Numbered from the stretch's first letter, positions 17,558 through 26,443 are shown. The stretch is 59,763 bases of DNA from Leminorella grimontii ATCC 33999 = DSM 5078 (GCF_000439085.1 NZ_AUUA01000018.1:1-59763), one strand, 5' to 3'. The notes: generated by a model not told the origin, from the sequence alone. Translations and numbers: made by a program.

Positions 17558-18925
17558 TTATTTCTTAACGATACAAATAACCTTTTCGCTCTCAGAGTAG
17601 TCCATATAAACGCTCAGGATTTGAGTGGCGCCGTCAAAGCTCCAGCGGCAGTTTCTTAACGTTTGGCCTTTGATGTCCAGGTTCCAGCCGTTAGGATACT
17701 GCGACTCCGGTACGAATATTTCCGTTGGTGCGGTGACGCCCTTGTCCTGTTTGAAAGCCAGTTCAAACTTTCCGCTGTGGCGGTCAAAACTAAACTTAAT
17801 CGGCTTACCGGAAATTGCCTGCGGATAAGTTCGGACAGTGCTGTCTACCTTGGAATACGGTTGGCCGTCCTTATCCTCGATGCTCCAAGTGTTTTGTCCG
17901 TCAATCCACACCATAAACCCGCTGTTGAGCTCATCAAACTTGTTGATGGCCGCGTCGAAATATTTAGCCACGGTTGAGGTTTCCGGCGCGCCGATCTCTC
18001 CCACCGCCATTGGCATATTCAGCGCCTCCATTTCTTCCGCGCGGTTTTTAGCCCATGCGGCGATCTCCAGCGCGTCGACCAGAGTATAGGCCTTACCGGT
18101 AGGGGCGCCCAGCGTGTAGATGTGCGGCGCATAGACCAGACGCGCTTCGCCTGAGCGAGGGTCTTTCAGTGGCCGCAAGGCGCCCGGCAGGCCCTGATTA
18201 GGGCCGACGGCCTGTGGCTCAACAAAGATATACTTATTGCTTTCTACAGTACGGATCCGATCAATGGCCCTTTGATAAAAGTCCGAGAGCTGCTGTGCCT
18301 GGAAGCTGCCGCTCAGCGTAGTGTTTAAGTCACCGCTGAACGGTTCGTTGAACAGATCGTAGCCGATAACGCGTGGGTTATCTTTGAAACGGCGAGCGAC
18401 CTCCGTTTGGGCCCCAATCAGACAGTCCTGTAGTTCAGGGTACTTCTCATAGTTAAAGAAGTTTTTGAACGCGGCCATCATTGCAGGATCCAGATGCTGC
18501 ATGCTCCAGTCGAACTTGGTGAGCGGGTGCGTTTGGGGTTCCAGACCGTCGGTGTAACACGCCCACAGCGGCGCGCCGTTGTTGCCGTTCGGATCGGGCG
18601 GAACGTCGAGGCCTGGGCCGTACAGATCCTGATGGAAATCAATCAGGACATACATTCCTCTGTCGGTATAGCGTTTGACCGTTTTTTCCAGGCGAGCCAG
18701 ATACGTTTTGTCATAAACCCCCTTTTGCGGCTCAATTCGAGCCCAAAACGCCAGCAGGCGCACCACGTTCATGCCGTAGTTTTTGATATGTCTATCGATG
18801 TAGTCGTCAGCGCCCGTTTTGCCGGGCATGCCGTCTTCGGTCCATTTGGCGTCGCCGGTGTTGGTGCCGTGCAGGATCAGGACGCGTCCTTGTTCATCAT
18901 AAATAAATGGGCGGTTGGAACTCAT
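17558..18925 (-). CDS. GH5 endoglycoceramidase-like glycoside hydrolase (copy 2)
   Basis: 455 residues, the same length as copy 1 and alignable over its whole length, with the same catalytic residues: Glu194 in YDLFNEPF and Glu310 in AVGEIGA, plus VLIDFHQDLYG. Differences are spread along the protein (for example DVPPDPNGNNG against SSPIPNDNNG), so the duplication is not recent. It also lacks a signal peptide. It is transcribed towards copy 1, and an AGAG site precedes the ATG. Its promoter must lie in the 18926-19288 gap unless transcription reads in from the sigma-54 activator gene past the terminator at 19041. Confidence 0.85.
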   Translation of the reverse strand: MSSNRPFIYDEQGRVLILHGTNTGDAKWTEDGMPGKTGADDYIDRHIKNYGMNVVRLLAFWARIEPQKGVYDKTYLARLEKTVKRYTDRGMYVLIDFHQDLYGPGLDVPPDPNGNNGAPLWACYTDGLEPQTHPLTKFDWSMQHLDPAMMAAFKNFFNYEKYPELQDCLIGAQTEVARRFKDNPRVIGYDLFNEPFSGDLNTTLSGSFQAQQLSDFYQRAIDRIRTVESNKYIFVEPQAVGPNQGLPGALRPLKDPRSGEARLVYAPHIYTLGAPTGKAYTLVDALEIAAWAKNRAEEMEALNMPMAVGEIGAPETSTVAKYFDAAINKFDELNSGFMVWIDGQNTWSIEDKDGQPYSKVDSTVRTYPQAISGKPIKFSFDRHSGKFELAFKQDKGVTAPTEIFVPESQYPNGWNLDIKGQTLRNCRWSFDGATQILSVYMDYSESEKVICIVKK

Positions 18926-19028
18926 AGGTTATCTCTTTAGTTAGTTAATCAGTGTGTGAGTAAAGGCGTTTGCGCGCTTTACGTGCGCGGTGACGTCATG
19001 GGCTATAGAAAGCCGTTTCGCGGTGGCG

Positions 19029-19057
19029 AAAAATAAAAAACCCCGCGAATTGCGGGG
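19029..19057 (-). terminator. Terminator for the sigma-54 activator transcript
   Basis: On the minus strand ccccgc-aattc-gcgggg is followed directly by ttttttattttt. It lies about 230 bases after the activator's stop and before the GH5 gene. Confidence 0.8.
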
Positions 19058-19186
19058 TGAAAAATGGAATATGTGATTGGCCGAGAGCGGCGTAGGTTAG
19101 GGTTGACTATTTAAAGTTGTTGGTTTCCTTTTTAGATGATGCGATATCTAACGAAACTTGTTAGAGTTTTATGAAGTTACCATGGG

Positions 19187-19232
19187 GACTATATCAAATA
19201 ATATGATATAGTCAACAACTAATTGTTGTTGA
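19187..19232. promoter_or_regulatory. Two adjacent dyads, candidate operator or promoter region of the GH5 genes
   Basis: gactatatca / tgatatagtc (10-bp arms, 7-base spacer) is followed at once by tcaacaac / gttgttga (8-bp arms, 5-base spacer). Both lie in AT-rich DNA upstream of the GH5 pair and downstream of the activator. A regulator binding site is likely but the protein is unknown. Confidence 0.4.
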
Positions 19233-19288
19233 TTTATTTTGTTATAGCGATAGTTCAAGATAATAACGTTCTATTAATTTGTTGAAAT

Positions 19289-21256
19289 CTACCCGTCAAA
19301 AGAAGTCTCTTCCCCCGCACTCTCCTTCAACCAGCGGTTCAGCGAGGTTCTGTCCACGTTGAGCCGCTTGGCCAGTCGGCTTTTGTTGTTCTGTTCGGCG
19401 TGCAGCAGCTGGTGCAGCATGCGTAGCCGGATGGCCTTAAAATCGCCCTTCAACATGCGGCAGCGGGGGCAGGAGGAGGGCGTCGGCACGGCTGCAGGCT
19501 CCAGGTCGTCGAGCAGCAGGCGGGCTTCCGCCAGCGTCGCGGGGCGGGTGTGTATCGAAAGCACCAGCCTTTCAATGATGTTGCCCAGCTGGCGCACGTT
19601 GCCCGGCCAGGAGTAGCTTTGCAGCGTTCGCCACAGTTCCGGCGTCAGCGTCATTTCGGGCAACTGATAGCGCTGGCTGTATTCATTGAGCAGGTAGGTG
19701 CCAATCGCGCGGACGTCTTCCGGGCGCTCGCGCAGCGGCAGCGTCGTTGCTTTGAGCACGTTAAGCCGATAGTAGAGATCTTCCCGAAATACGCCCTGTT
19801 CTATCAGCTGAGGCAGCTTCTTGTTGGTGGCCGCTATGATGCGAATATCGATAGGGATAACCCGATCGGAGCCCAGGCGCATAATCTGCCGCTCCTGCAG
19901 CACGCGCAGCAGGCGCGACTGCAGCGGCTTATCCAGCTCGCCGATTTCATCCAAAAACAGCGTGCCCTGATGCGCCAGCTCAAACAGCCCGGTTTTCCCC
20001 TTAGGCGACGCGCCGGTAAACGCGCCCGCTACGTAGCCGAACAGTTCACTTTCCAGAATTTGCGGTGCGACGGCGCCGCAGTTGATGGCGACGAACGGCC
20101 CGTTTGCCCGTCGGCTGGCGTTGTGCAGGCTTTGCGCCAGCAGCTCTTTTCCCGTACCGCTCTCTCCGCTTATCAGAATGGTCGCGTCGGTCAGCGCGTA
20201 GGTGCGCATGATATCCATGCGTCGCCTCATTTCGGGGTTTTCGGTAATGATGTCGTTAAAGCGGTAGCGGGCGTTCAGGCCCCGCTGCGCCAGCTCCTGC
20301 CGGCGAACCTGATATTCGGTATCCCGCAGGCTGGCGGCGGTTTGCACCGTTAAGACGGCGCGAATGAGCCTGTCGTCCGCGATCACCGGATATTGGTTTA
20401 AGACCAACACCCCCTGCGCGCTGTCGATGATTTGCGCTAGCACCGGCTTCCCTCGGCGCAGCGAGTCCCAGTCGGGGCGGATGGCCGCGCTAAGCTGGGA
20501 CAGCGTCAGCGATCCCGTGTCGCTTTCCGCCGTCGCTTTCAGGTCGAACAGCATACGGGCGCAGTGATTGACGTGCAGCACGTTGCCCCGTTCATCAACG
20601 GAGATCACGCCCTTGTCGAACTTGTCCAAAATCAGCTGCAGGTGGTCGCGCTCCAGCGCCTGTCGCCTGAAGGCCTGATAGAGCGTCTGCGCTTCTTCCA
20701 GCGCCTGGCGCACGGAGTCGATGCCGGAGTTAAGCAGGCGAAAGCGGGTCGCCAGCGGCGCGAAGTAGTCCTGGCAGACGGTGTCCCCTACAATCCAGTC
20801 CAGCCGCTGGGCCGTCAGCCTTTGCTGCATGGCGGCGATCTCTTTAGCGTCGTTGCTGGTCAGCAAAAAGGATTCGTGCTCAATGCCCAGCTGTTCCGCC
20901 GCGCGGCAGCAGCCTTCGACGACGCTTCGAAAGCCGACGATGCCGATGCGGACCTTTTGCCCGATAAACGGCGTTAGCGCGTTGAGCACGTCGTAGCCCG
21001 AGGTTTTTATCTCGACCACCGGCAGTCGGCTGTGCTGACGCAGAAGGTCGGCGCAGCCGCCCCGGCTTATCAGCACGCGGTGCCCGCGGGATTCCAGCGT
21101 CGGCAGCTCTTCGATAACGCGGTTTAAATCCGTCAGGTGCAGCGCCAGCGGCGTTGAGAATCCCGGAAGCAGGCTTTTGGCTTCCTCAATCAGAGCGGGG
21201 TAGGGGGCGACCAGACAAAGCGGCGTTGGCGCAGTCTCGAAAGGAATTGTGTTCAT
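19289..21256 (-). CDS. Sigma-54-dependent activator with PrpR-type N-terminal sensor domain
   Basis: 655 residues from the second in-frame ATG (21256); the ATG at 21262 is too close to its AGG site. Residues 1-190 resemble the PrpR N-terminal ligand-sensing domain, followed by a PAS-like segment (VISVDERGNVLHVN). The AAA+ domain (about 335-575) has Walker A GESGTGKE, the sigma-54 contact loop GAFTGA, and GTLFLDEIGELDK. A Fis-type helix-turn-helix ends the protein (NKSRLAKRLNVDRTSLNRWL). It lies directly downstream of a sugar-acid operon on the same strand, which has a sigma-54-type promoter. It almost certainly activates that operon in response to a sugar-acid-like ligand. Confidence 0.93.
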   Translation of the reverse strand: MNTIPFETAPTPLCLVAPYPALIEEAKSLLPGFSTPLALHLTDLNRVIEELPTLESRGHRVLISRGGCADLLRQHSRLPVVEIKTSGYDVLNALTPFIGQKVRIGIVGFRSVVEGCCRAAEQLGIEHESFLLTSNDAKEIAAMQQRLTAQRLDWIVGDTVCQDYFAPLATRFRLLNSGIDSVRQALEEAQTLYQAFRRQALERDHLQLILDKFDKGVISVDERGNVLHVNHCARMLFDLKATAESDTGSLTLSQLSAAIRPDWDSLRRGKPVLAQIIDSAQGVLVLNQYPVIADDRLIRAVLTVQTAASLRDTEYQVRRQELAQRGLNARYRFNDIITENPEMRRRMDIMRTYALTDATILISGESGTGKELLAQSLHNASRRANGPFVAINCGAVAPQILESELFGYVAGAFTGASPKGKTGLFELAHQGTLFLDEIGELDKPLQSRLLRVLQERQIMRLGSDRVIPIDIRIIAATNKKLPQLIEQGVFREDLYYRLNVLKATTLPLRERPEDVRAIGTYLLNEYSQRYQLPEMTLTPELWRTLQSYSWPGNVRQLGNIIERLVLSIHTRPATLAEARLLLDDLEPAAVPTPSSCPRCRMLKGDFKAIRLRMLHQLLHAEQNNKSRLAKRLNVDRTSLNRWLKESAGEETSFDG

Positions 21257-21399
21257 AACCATGGACCTACAAAACGGGGGAGCCGTGATGCGCTATCTTA
21301 CCTTTGGCGTCAGGGAAAAGGTGAACGTGGGCGCATAATCGTGACATCGGCTGGATAAATTCGGCGCTCTTGGATAACGAGAGCGCCGAACGCGTTTTG

Positions 21400-22350
21400 T
21401 TAGCCGACCGCTCGGGCCGCGATGCGCTGGGCATTGCGCTTGGCTACCCATACGGTCAGGAAGGGCACCAGCAGGGCGGTGACGATGGTAGACGCCGCCA
21501 CCTGCGCCGCTGCGCTGGTGGCGGTCTCCGCCAGGCTTGGGTCGATGAGCACCAGCGCCGCCGGCGTAGCGACGGCGTTGCCTGCCGTGGAGGAAACGGC
21601 CGCCCCCGCGACGCCGGTCCCGCCCGACATTCTGTCGGCCATGATGTTGAAAGCGCCGCCGATAAATACCGTCATCAGGCCCAGAAGAATACCGGAGAAG
21701 CCTGCCGTCAGCAGGCGGGCGAAGTCGATGCCGTAGCCTAATCCAAAGGCGAAGAAGGGGATAAGCATCGCGCCGCCGGTTTTCAGGAAGGTGCGCAATT
21801 CTTCATCCAGATTGCCCAGCACCATGCCGATGACGACGGGAATAATCACCGCCAGCAGGTCCATAAACGGAATGGTCACCAGCCCCGCGCTTCCCAGCGC
21901 CAGCATGGTTAAAAACGGCCCGTCGTTGATAGAAATCACGGCGATGGCGCCGCCGTCGGTATCGTCGCCGTATTCGCCGACCAGCGCGGCATACAGGCCG
22001 CTGTTGGAGTTGGTCATAGCGGCGATGATGGCCAACGCGGACAGCCCAAACAGCCCGTCGGCGCCGCAGAACTTACCCACCAGCAGGCCGACGGCTACGC
22101 CGCTGGCGAATTTGGCGAGGGTGATCGCCGCGCCCTTTTTTAACGCCTTGGGCGCGGCCTTAAACTGTACGTCGGCCCCCATGCAGACTAAAAACACGCC
22201 GAGGATCGCCATCGCGCCGTGGGAGATTGACGACACGAAGCCGCCTATTTCCAACGCGCCGGGGGCGAAGGTTTTGAACAGTGCGCCGATGATAAGAGGG
22301 ATAACCATCATCCCGCCGGGAAAACGTTCTAAAGCCTGTTTAATTTTCAT
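21400..22350 (-). CDS. KdgT-family sugar-acid permease
   Basis: 316 residues, about ten hydrophobic segments, ATG preceded by GGAAG. The start ([19 protein letters not shown]), the CMGADVQFK segment and [17 protein letters not shown] fit the 2-keto-3-deoxygluconate permease family, which has about this length. It is third in an operon after the two UxaA-family genes, 54 bases from the large subunit, and probably brings in the substrate of that lyase. The real substrate may not be 2-keto-3-deoxygluconate, since the neighbouring enzyme acts one step before such a compound. Confidence 0.88.
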   Translation of the reverse strand: MKIKQALERFPGGMMVIPLIIGALFKTFAPGALEIGGFVSSISHGAMAILGVFLVCMGADVQFKAAPKALKKGAAITLAKFASGVAVGLLVGKFCGADGLFGLSALAIIAAMTNSNSGLYAALVGEYGDDTDGGAIAVISINDGPFLTMLALGSAGLVTIPFMDLLAVIIPVVIGMVLGNLDEELRTFLKTGGAMLIPFFAFGLGYGIDFARLLTAGFSGILLGLMTVFIGGAFNIMADRMSGGTGVAGAAVSSTAGNAVATPAALVLIDPSLAETATSAAAQVAASTIVTALLVPFLTVWVAKRNAQRIAARAVG

Positions 22351-22404
22351 AGTTAGCTTCCAGAAAAACGGGCGACCGAGGTACGCCGCCCGGAAAGAGA
22401 CGAT

Positions 22405-23571
22405 TTAGAAAGTCGGGGCGATTTTATAAATAGAGAACTCCGCGTGCCCCAGATCTTCCGACTTGGTGGTTTTGCCGTTGGCGACGCGCACCACTTCCCG
22501 ATAGATCTCTTCGCCCATCTGGGAAATAGAGGCTTCGCCGGTCATGATGGGCGAAACGTCGATATCGATGTTGTCCTTCATCTTGTCAAACGTTGCCTTA
22601 TTGCCGGTGATTTTGATGACCGGCGCGATCGGGTTGCCGCTCGGCGTACCGCGACCGGTAGTGAAGATAATCACCTGTGCGCCGCCGGCAACCATGCCGG
22701 ACATCGACTCAATGTCCTGCCCCGGGGTATCCATCACCCACAGGCCTGGGCTGGTCGGCGCGTCGGCATACTGGAGCACGCCCTGCAGCGGCGCGTGGCC
22801 CGCTTTATGGATACAGCCGAGAGACTTTTCTTCAATCGTCGTCAGGCCGCCTTCAATGTTGCCCGGCGTCGGCTGGCCGCCGCGAATGTCTTCGCCCAGC
22901 GCCTTGGCGCGCGCTTCGCAGGAGACGACCAGATCGATAAGCTGCTGACCGACTGCCGGCGTCACCGCGCGTTTGGCCATGATGTGTTCGGCGCCGATAA
23001 ATTCGGTGGTTTCCGACAGAATCGAGCTGCCGCCTTTGGCGATAAGCATATCAGACGCTGCGCCGCAGGCCGGGTTGGAGGCCAGGCCTGAGGTGGTATC
23101 GGAGCCGCCGCACTCCATCGCCAGAATAAGCTTGCTGACGGGGGTTATCTCGGTTTTTTGCTGCGAAAGCAGCTGGGCATATTCGCGCGCCAGCGAGATG
23201 CCCTTGGCCTGACACTGCAGCGTGCCGCCTTCCTGCTGGATGGTGATGCAGCAGGAAGGCTTGCCGATTTTCTTGATTTCGTCCGCGATGCGGGTTGGCT
23301 CAGCGCCTTCACAGCCGAGGCCAACCACCACGATAGCGCCGACGTTGGGGTTCTTGGCGACGTTGACCAGCGTCTTTTCCGTCAGGCGGGCGTCGCTGGC
23401 GACCTGGCAGCAGCCGAAGGTATTGTTGACCCAGGTAGAGCCTTTCACCTGGCGGGAGATATCCTGCGCGACCTTGTTGGAACAGACGCTGGTGGGAAGA
23501 ATTAGCACGTAGTTACGGATGCCTACGCTGCCGTCCGGGCGGCGGTAGCCGGGAAAAGTATCGTTGCTCAT
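22405..23571 (-). CDS. UxaA/GarD-family lyase, large (catalytic) subunit
   Basis: 388 residues. The start (GYRRPDGSVGIRNYVLILPT) and the run of conserved segments (VCSNKVAQ, NTFGCCQ, GLGCEGAEP, AMECGGSDTTSGLASNPA, FTTGRGTPSGNPIAPVIKI) identify the C-terminal catalytic domain of altronate/galactarate dehydratases. In those enzymes it is fused behind an SAF domain; here the SAF domain is the separate preceding gene. The same split is known for (R)-sulfolactate sulfo-lyase (SuyA/SuyB). Reaction: removal of water or a leaving group from a 2-hydroxy acid, iron-dependent by family. The permease next door favours a sugar acid, but a sulfolactate-type substrate cannot be ruled out. Confidence 0.88.
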   Translation of the reverse strand: MSNDTFPGYRRPDGSVGIRNYVLILPTSVCSNKVAQDISRQVKGSTWVNNTFGCCQVASDARLTEKTLVNVAKNPNVGAIVVVGLGCEGAEPTRIADEIKKIGKPSCCITIQQEGGTLQCQAKGISLAREYAQLLSQQKTEITPVSKLILAMECGGSDTTSGLASNPACGAASDMLIAKGGSSILSETTEFIGAEHIMAKRAVTPAVGQQLIDLVVSCEARAKALGEDIRGGQPTPGNIEGGLTTIEEKSLGCIHKAGHAPLQGVLQYADAPTSPGLWVMDTPGQDIESMSGMVAGGAQVIIFTTGRGTPSGNPIAPVIKITGNKATFDKMKDNIDIDVSPIMTGEASISQMGEEIYREVVRVANGKTTKSEDLGHAEFSIYKIAPTF

Positions 23572-23607
23572 GAATATTCCTTAGTGATTTTTTATCGTTA
23601 TTGAAGA

Positions 23608-23901
23608 TTACTGGTTCCAGTCGCCGCGCCCGCGCTCGCTTTCCACGTTGTGAACGTGTACGTGCTCGCCGAGCTCAATGGCCTGCGTCGCCCTGCCGAT
23701 AGATTCGCCGTACTTGTATACTTCGTCGTGCAGCGCCATGGCGCGAATGGCGAACTTATGTCCGGCAGGAATGGCGTTGCGCAGCGTGACTTCCTTGGCC
23801 TCCGTGCCGATAAACATTGCGGCTTTTTCGCCGGCGGCCAGCGGCATAATGGCCGTAGCGACGCAGTCCTGCGGGTGAATGACAACAGCATTTTTTTTCA
23901 T
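23608..23901 (-). CDS. UxaA-family lyase, small SAF-domain subunit
   Basis: 97 residues, starting at the ATG at 23901 (MKKNAVVIHPQDCVATAI) with AAGGA upstream. An in-frame earlier ATG would place the start inside the promoter leader. The sequence fits the SAF domain of altronate dehydratases (AIMPLAAGEKA; GHKFAIRAMALHDEVYKYGESIG; THIS-type HVHNVES end). It is the first gene of the operon, 36 bases before the catalytic subunit. In the fused enzymes this domain forms part of the substrate pocket. Confidence 0.88.
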   Translation of the reverse strand: MKKNAVVIHPQDCVATAIMPLAAGEKAAMFIGTEAKEVTLRNAIPAGHKFAIRAMALHDEVYKYGESIGRATQAIELGEHVHVHNVESERGRGDWNQ

Positions 23902-23940
23902 GTCGCGATCCTTATGGGTGAGTAAATCACTCAAACAGGT

Positions 23941-23956
23941 ATCAATAACCGTGCCA
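23941..23956 (-). promoter_or_regulatory. Sigma-54 (-24/-12) promoter of the sugar-acid operon
   Basis: On the minus strand the sequence is TGGCACGGTTATTGAT, against the consensus TGGCAC-N5-TTGCW: only the C of the -12 GC differs. It points at the SAF-subunit gene, with transcription expected from about 23930. The leader contains a small dyad (tgagt-aaatc-actca, 23919-23933). The operon's own activator carries the GAFTGA sigma-54 loop. Confidence 0.75.
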
Positions 23957-24036
23957 TTTTTTAATCAGCTGATTTATAATGCTTTGGTATATACGGCGGG
24001 CTGCCGGAGCGAAAAAATGAGGGAATACGCTGCGGG

Positions 24037-24059
24037 AGGTGAGGCAAAATGCCTCACCT
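24037..24059. promoter_or_regulatory. Candidate upstream activator site for the sigma-54 regulator
   Basis: aggtgaggca-aaa-tgcctcacct, a perfect 10-bp-arm inverted repeat centred about 100 bases upstream of the -12/-24 element, the usual distance for an enhancer-binding protein. It could instead be a weak terminator for the cigR-like gene transcribed from the same side, but no T tract follows. Confidence 0.5.
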
Positions 24060-24100
24060 GCGTTGGAGGATTAAGTGAGGGAAGGTAAGCGGAAGAAGCG

Positions 24101-24604
24101 CTAGTTAAACACCCCCGTCAAAATGGTGTTCACAATCGCTGTCGTCACCGCCACCAGCACCAGATCGTCGCCCGCGATGTACCACTCGTAGCCCGGATAG
24201 TGGGGCAGCGAGCTCAGCATGCCGGCCGGAACGGCCTTTTTGGCAATGCCCGGAGGCAGCGGCTTGCCGCGCGCCAGGTTTTTGGCGATGCCGGGCGGCA
24301 GCGCCGAGTAGCCCGTCAGGCCGTGAGTGACGGCCAGCCCTCTGGCCTGATCGAAGGTAATGGTAATGTTCGGCGAGCCGCTGTCGTGGCCTTTACCGCT
24401 GTTGCCTCTGTTTCCTTTATCGCTTTTTCCACTGTTTCCTTTACCGTTGCCTTTGTCTTTGCCGTTAGACTTCAGGCCGTTGTTTTGGTGCGCGCTGTTT
24501 TGATGTTCCTTATTGCCTTTCGCCTTATCGTTATCGGCGACGGCCATCGTGCTGGCGAGCGTGAAGGGCAGCAAAAACAGCAGAGTAAGCATCGTTTTTT
24601 TCAT
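24101..24604 (-). CDS. CigR-like exported protein (RcnB family)
   Basis: 167 residues. A signal peptide (LLFLLPFTLASTMAVA) is followed by a very polar Asn/Gly/Lys-rich linker (about 22-75). A compact C-terminal domain has two LPPGIAK(N/K) repeats, then YEWYIAGDDLVLVAVTT and a final hydrophobic segment. This matches the CigR family, known in Salmonella as an anti-virulence factor. It stands alone, between the sugar-acid operon and a divergent lipoprotein gene. The linker is unusually repetitive (GNGKGNSGKSDKGNRGNSGK). Confidence 0.75.
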   Translation of the reverse strand: MKKTMLTLLFLLPFTLASTMAVADNDKAKGNKEHQNSAHQNNGLKSNGKDKGNGKGNSGKSDKGNRGNSGKGHDSGSPNITITFDQARGLAVTHGLTGYSALPPGIAKNLARGKPLPPGIAKKAVPAGMLSSLPHYPGYEWYIAGDDLVLVAVTTAIVNTILTGVFN

Positions 24605-24749
24605 GGTGGATTTGCTCTTTGTGGGTAAAAAGTCTTTTCCTTAGTGTAGCCGAAGGATATTTTTTTCGGCGAAAGTTAGCATGAAAAGAGGCGTCAGGAT
24701 GGATAAACTGCGAAGCGTCGGCTTACAGCCCTTAACGAGGCGCATTGTG

Positions 24750-25271
24750 ATGAACGGGAAAAACGTCAGACCACTTCTGCTGCTTTTGTCCTTATGCTTA
24801 TTTTTGCTCAACGGCTGCCTGCCGAGAACCATCTACCCGCGCGGAGAAACTTCCGGCGCGGTGGTTGACGCCATGACGCATAAGCCAATCGGCGGCGCGT
24901 TGGTGACGGTCGACGCCCACAAAGCAGGCTCTGCGGTAACCGATGAGAACGGCGCGTTTCATATTACCGAAATCAAAGATTGGGAGATGGTGCCCTTTAT
25001 GGCCGGGCAGGCTCCCTATGATTCAAAACGGTGCAACGTCGTCACCGTATCGGCCCAAGGATATAAAACGCGGCGCTGGGTGGGGCAATACTCCACAAAT
25101 TACGCTTTTCCTATTCAGCTGTTGCCGGAATCAAGCGCGCTTGAATATCAGACAACGAGTGAGGATGCGTGGTTAGCGCCCCTTCGCGACAGTGCTCCGC
25201 CGCACCCGCCGGAGCAGGAGGCGTTCGTTATCAAATCCCCGACCGCGCCGCCGACAGTAGCCACTGAATAA
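24750..25271 (+). CDS. Lipoprotein with carboxypeptidase-regulatory-like (beta-sandwich) domain
   Basis: 173 residues from the ATG at 24750; the signal peptide then runs LLLLLSLCLFLLNGC, a clear lipobox with the lipidated Cys at residue 20. An in-frame ATG at 24681 would put 23 polar residues before the signal, so the later start is preferred. Residues about 30-120 look like a transthyretin-like domain (GAVVDAMTHKPIGGALVTVD, TDENGAFHITEI, VTVSAQGYKTRRW). Its 3' end overlaps the end of the convergent dsdC-like gene by 41 bases. No specific function can be given. Confidence 0.75.
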   Translation: MNGKNVRPLLLLLSLCLFLLNGCLPRTIYPRGETSGAVVDAMTHKPIGGALVTVDAHKAGSAVTDENGAFHITEIKDWEMVPFMAGQAPYDSKRCNVVTVSAQGYKTRRWVGQYSTNYAFPIQLLPESSALEYQTTSEDAWLAPLRDSAPPHPPEQEAFVIKSPTAPPTVATE

Positions 25272-26175
25272 ACGCCTCACCCTTCGGGCTCTGGCGCTCA
25301 GGCAGGGTGGCGACATAGTAGCGCTGGGCGCAGAGCAGCTCCATATCGGGGAAGGGCGTGACCAGCTCCTGCCTGGCGATGCGCTTTTCCACCAGCTTTT
25401 TTCTTCCCATCGCGACGCCGACGTGGTTCATGGCGGCGATAATCGCCAGGTCGGAGCGGTCAAAGCCGATGCTGTGCTGTTCCGCATTGAGTTCGATGGA
25501 AAAGTGCCGCGCCCATGAGTTCCACTCGTGGGTGTCGGAGTCGTAGCTCCACGCCTGGCGGTCATGCAAAAGCGTGCAGCGGTTAAGGCCGTCGGGGTTG
25601 CCCGCCAGGCCGAAGCGCTCGGCGTACTCCGGGCTGCAGACCGGCACGATCGATTCGTCCATCAGGTGGCGGCAGACCAGCCTTTCCGGCGTTTTATCGT
25701 CAAAGTAGATAGCCAGATCGATGCCGTAGCCGCGAAAGTCGACGTTTTCATTGCCGGTCAAAACGTTCAGGCTGATGGCCGGGTGCTGTTGGCTAAACTG
25801 CGCCAGCTTGGGCACCAGCCAGCACTGGGCGATCGACGGGCGAGAGTATACCGTCAGGCTGCCGGACAGCTCCCGGCTTTTAATCTCCAGTATCTCCCGA
25901 TTGAGCGATTCCAAAGACGACTTCAGAGACCAGTATACCCGCTGGCCTTCCTGCGTAAGCTCAATGCGGCGGTGAAATCGTCGGAACAGCTTAAAGCCTA
26001 GCTCTTCTTCCAGCCCGTTGATGCGGTGGCTGACGGCGCTGGGCGTCAGCGACAGCTCGTCCGCTGCCAGCGCGAATGAGCTGTGGCGCGCGGCCGCTTC
26101 AAACGTGTGCAGTTTCGATAGCTGATAGCTGCTCAAACGTTTGCCGCCGGCAAGGTAGTGGTCTTCGGTGTACAC
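25231..26175 (-). CDS. dsdC: DsdC-type LysR regulator of D-serine catabolism
   Basis: 314 residues. The N-terminal winged helix (LHTFEAAARHSSFALAADEL, SPSAVSHRI-like TPSAVSHRINGLEEELG) and the effector domain (LSGSLTVYSRPSIAQCWLVP, LTGNENVDFRGYGIDLAIYF, FDRSDLAIIAAMNHVGVAMG) closely follow the E. coli DsdC sequence I know. It is divergent from a deacylase-permease-dsdA operon, the usual dsdC arrangement, and so is expected to activate that operon with D-serine. Its 3' end overlaps the convergent lipoprotein gene. Confidence 0.93.
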   Translation of the reverse strand: MYTEDHYLAGGKRLSSYQLSKLHTFEAAARHSSFALAADELSLTPSAVSHRINGLEEELGFKLFRRFHRRIELTQEGQRVYWSLKSSLESLNREILEIKSRELSGSLTVYSRPSIAQCWLVPKLAQFSQQHPAISLNVLTGNENVDFRGYGIDLAIYFDDKTPERLVCRHLMDESIVPVCSPEYAERFGLAGNPDGLNRCTLLHDRQAWSYDSDTHEWNSWARHFSIELNAEQHSIGFDRSDLAIIAAMNHVGVAMGRKKLVEKRIARQELVTPFPDMELLCAQRYYVATLPERQSPKGEAFIQWLLSAARSGI

Positions 26176-26443
26176 GGCGTTCCTCTGTCATAAAACGAGT
26201 TCGACTGCGTTAAAGAGTACCCTGAAGCCTGATCTTTTGTGTGAATTTAAATGATGCAATCGTCTCGTATTTTCGGTTATTTGACGGATATCACTCATTT
26301 GAATTAATTGGGTTCATGCGAAGCGCCGTTTTTATCGTTTGTCAGCCACCAGCCTTTTTTATCCAATATCCCCTGAACAATTACGGTTTAACGGTTCCTG
26401 ACTGCAGCAGGACACGGCCCCCTTGATTCAGGAGAAAAATGTC
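26176..26443. promoter_or_regulatory. Divergent promoter region of dsdC and the D-amino-acid operon
   Basis: 268 bases without a gene. It must hold both promoters and the DsdC sites. AT-rich patches lie at about 26240-26330. A weak dyad of LysR type (tgaa-N9-ttca) lies at about 26300-26316. No -35/-10 pair stands out. Confidence 0.4.

Larger units (their letters stand above)
18926..19288. other. Gene-free interval upstream of the GH5 pair
   Basis: 363 bases without a credible gene. It holds a minus-strand terminator (19041-19057) that closes the activator gene, two adjacent dyads (19187-19232) in an AT-rich stretch, and presumably the promoter for the GH5 genes. No clear -35/-10 pair could be chosen. 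Confidence 0.6.

Noticed and set aside
19550-20353. 267-codon open frame opposite the sigma-54 activator
   Set aside because: Shadow of the activator's codon bias; composition rich in Arg and Gln without motifs.
22444-23091. 215-codon frame opposite the UxaA-type large subunit
   Set aside because: Antisense shadow; no start signal and no homology.
23962-23974. 12-bp palindrome aatcagctgatt upstream of the sigma-54 promoter
   Set aside because: Too close to the -24 element to be a normal enhancer site; the dyad at 24037-24059 is longer and better placed.
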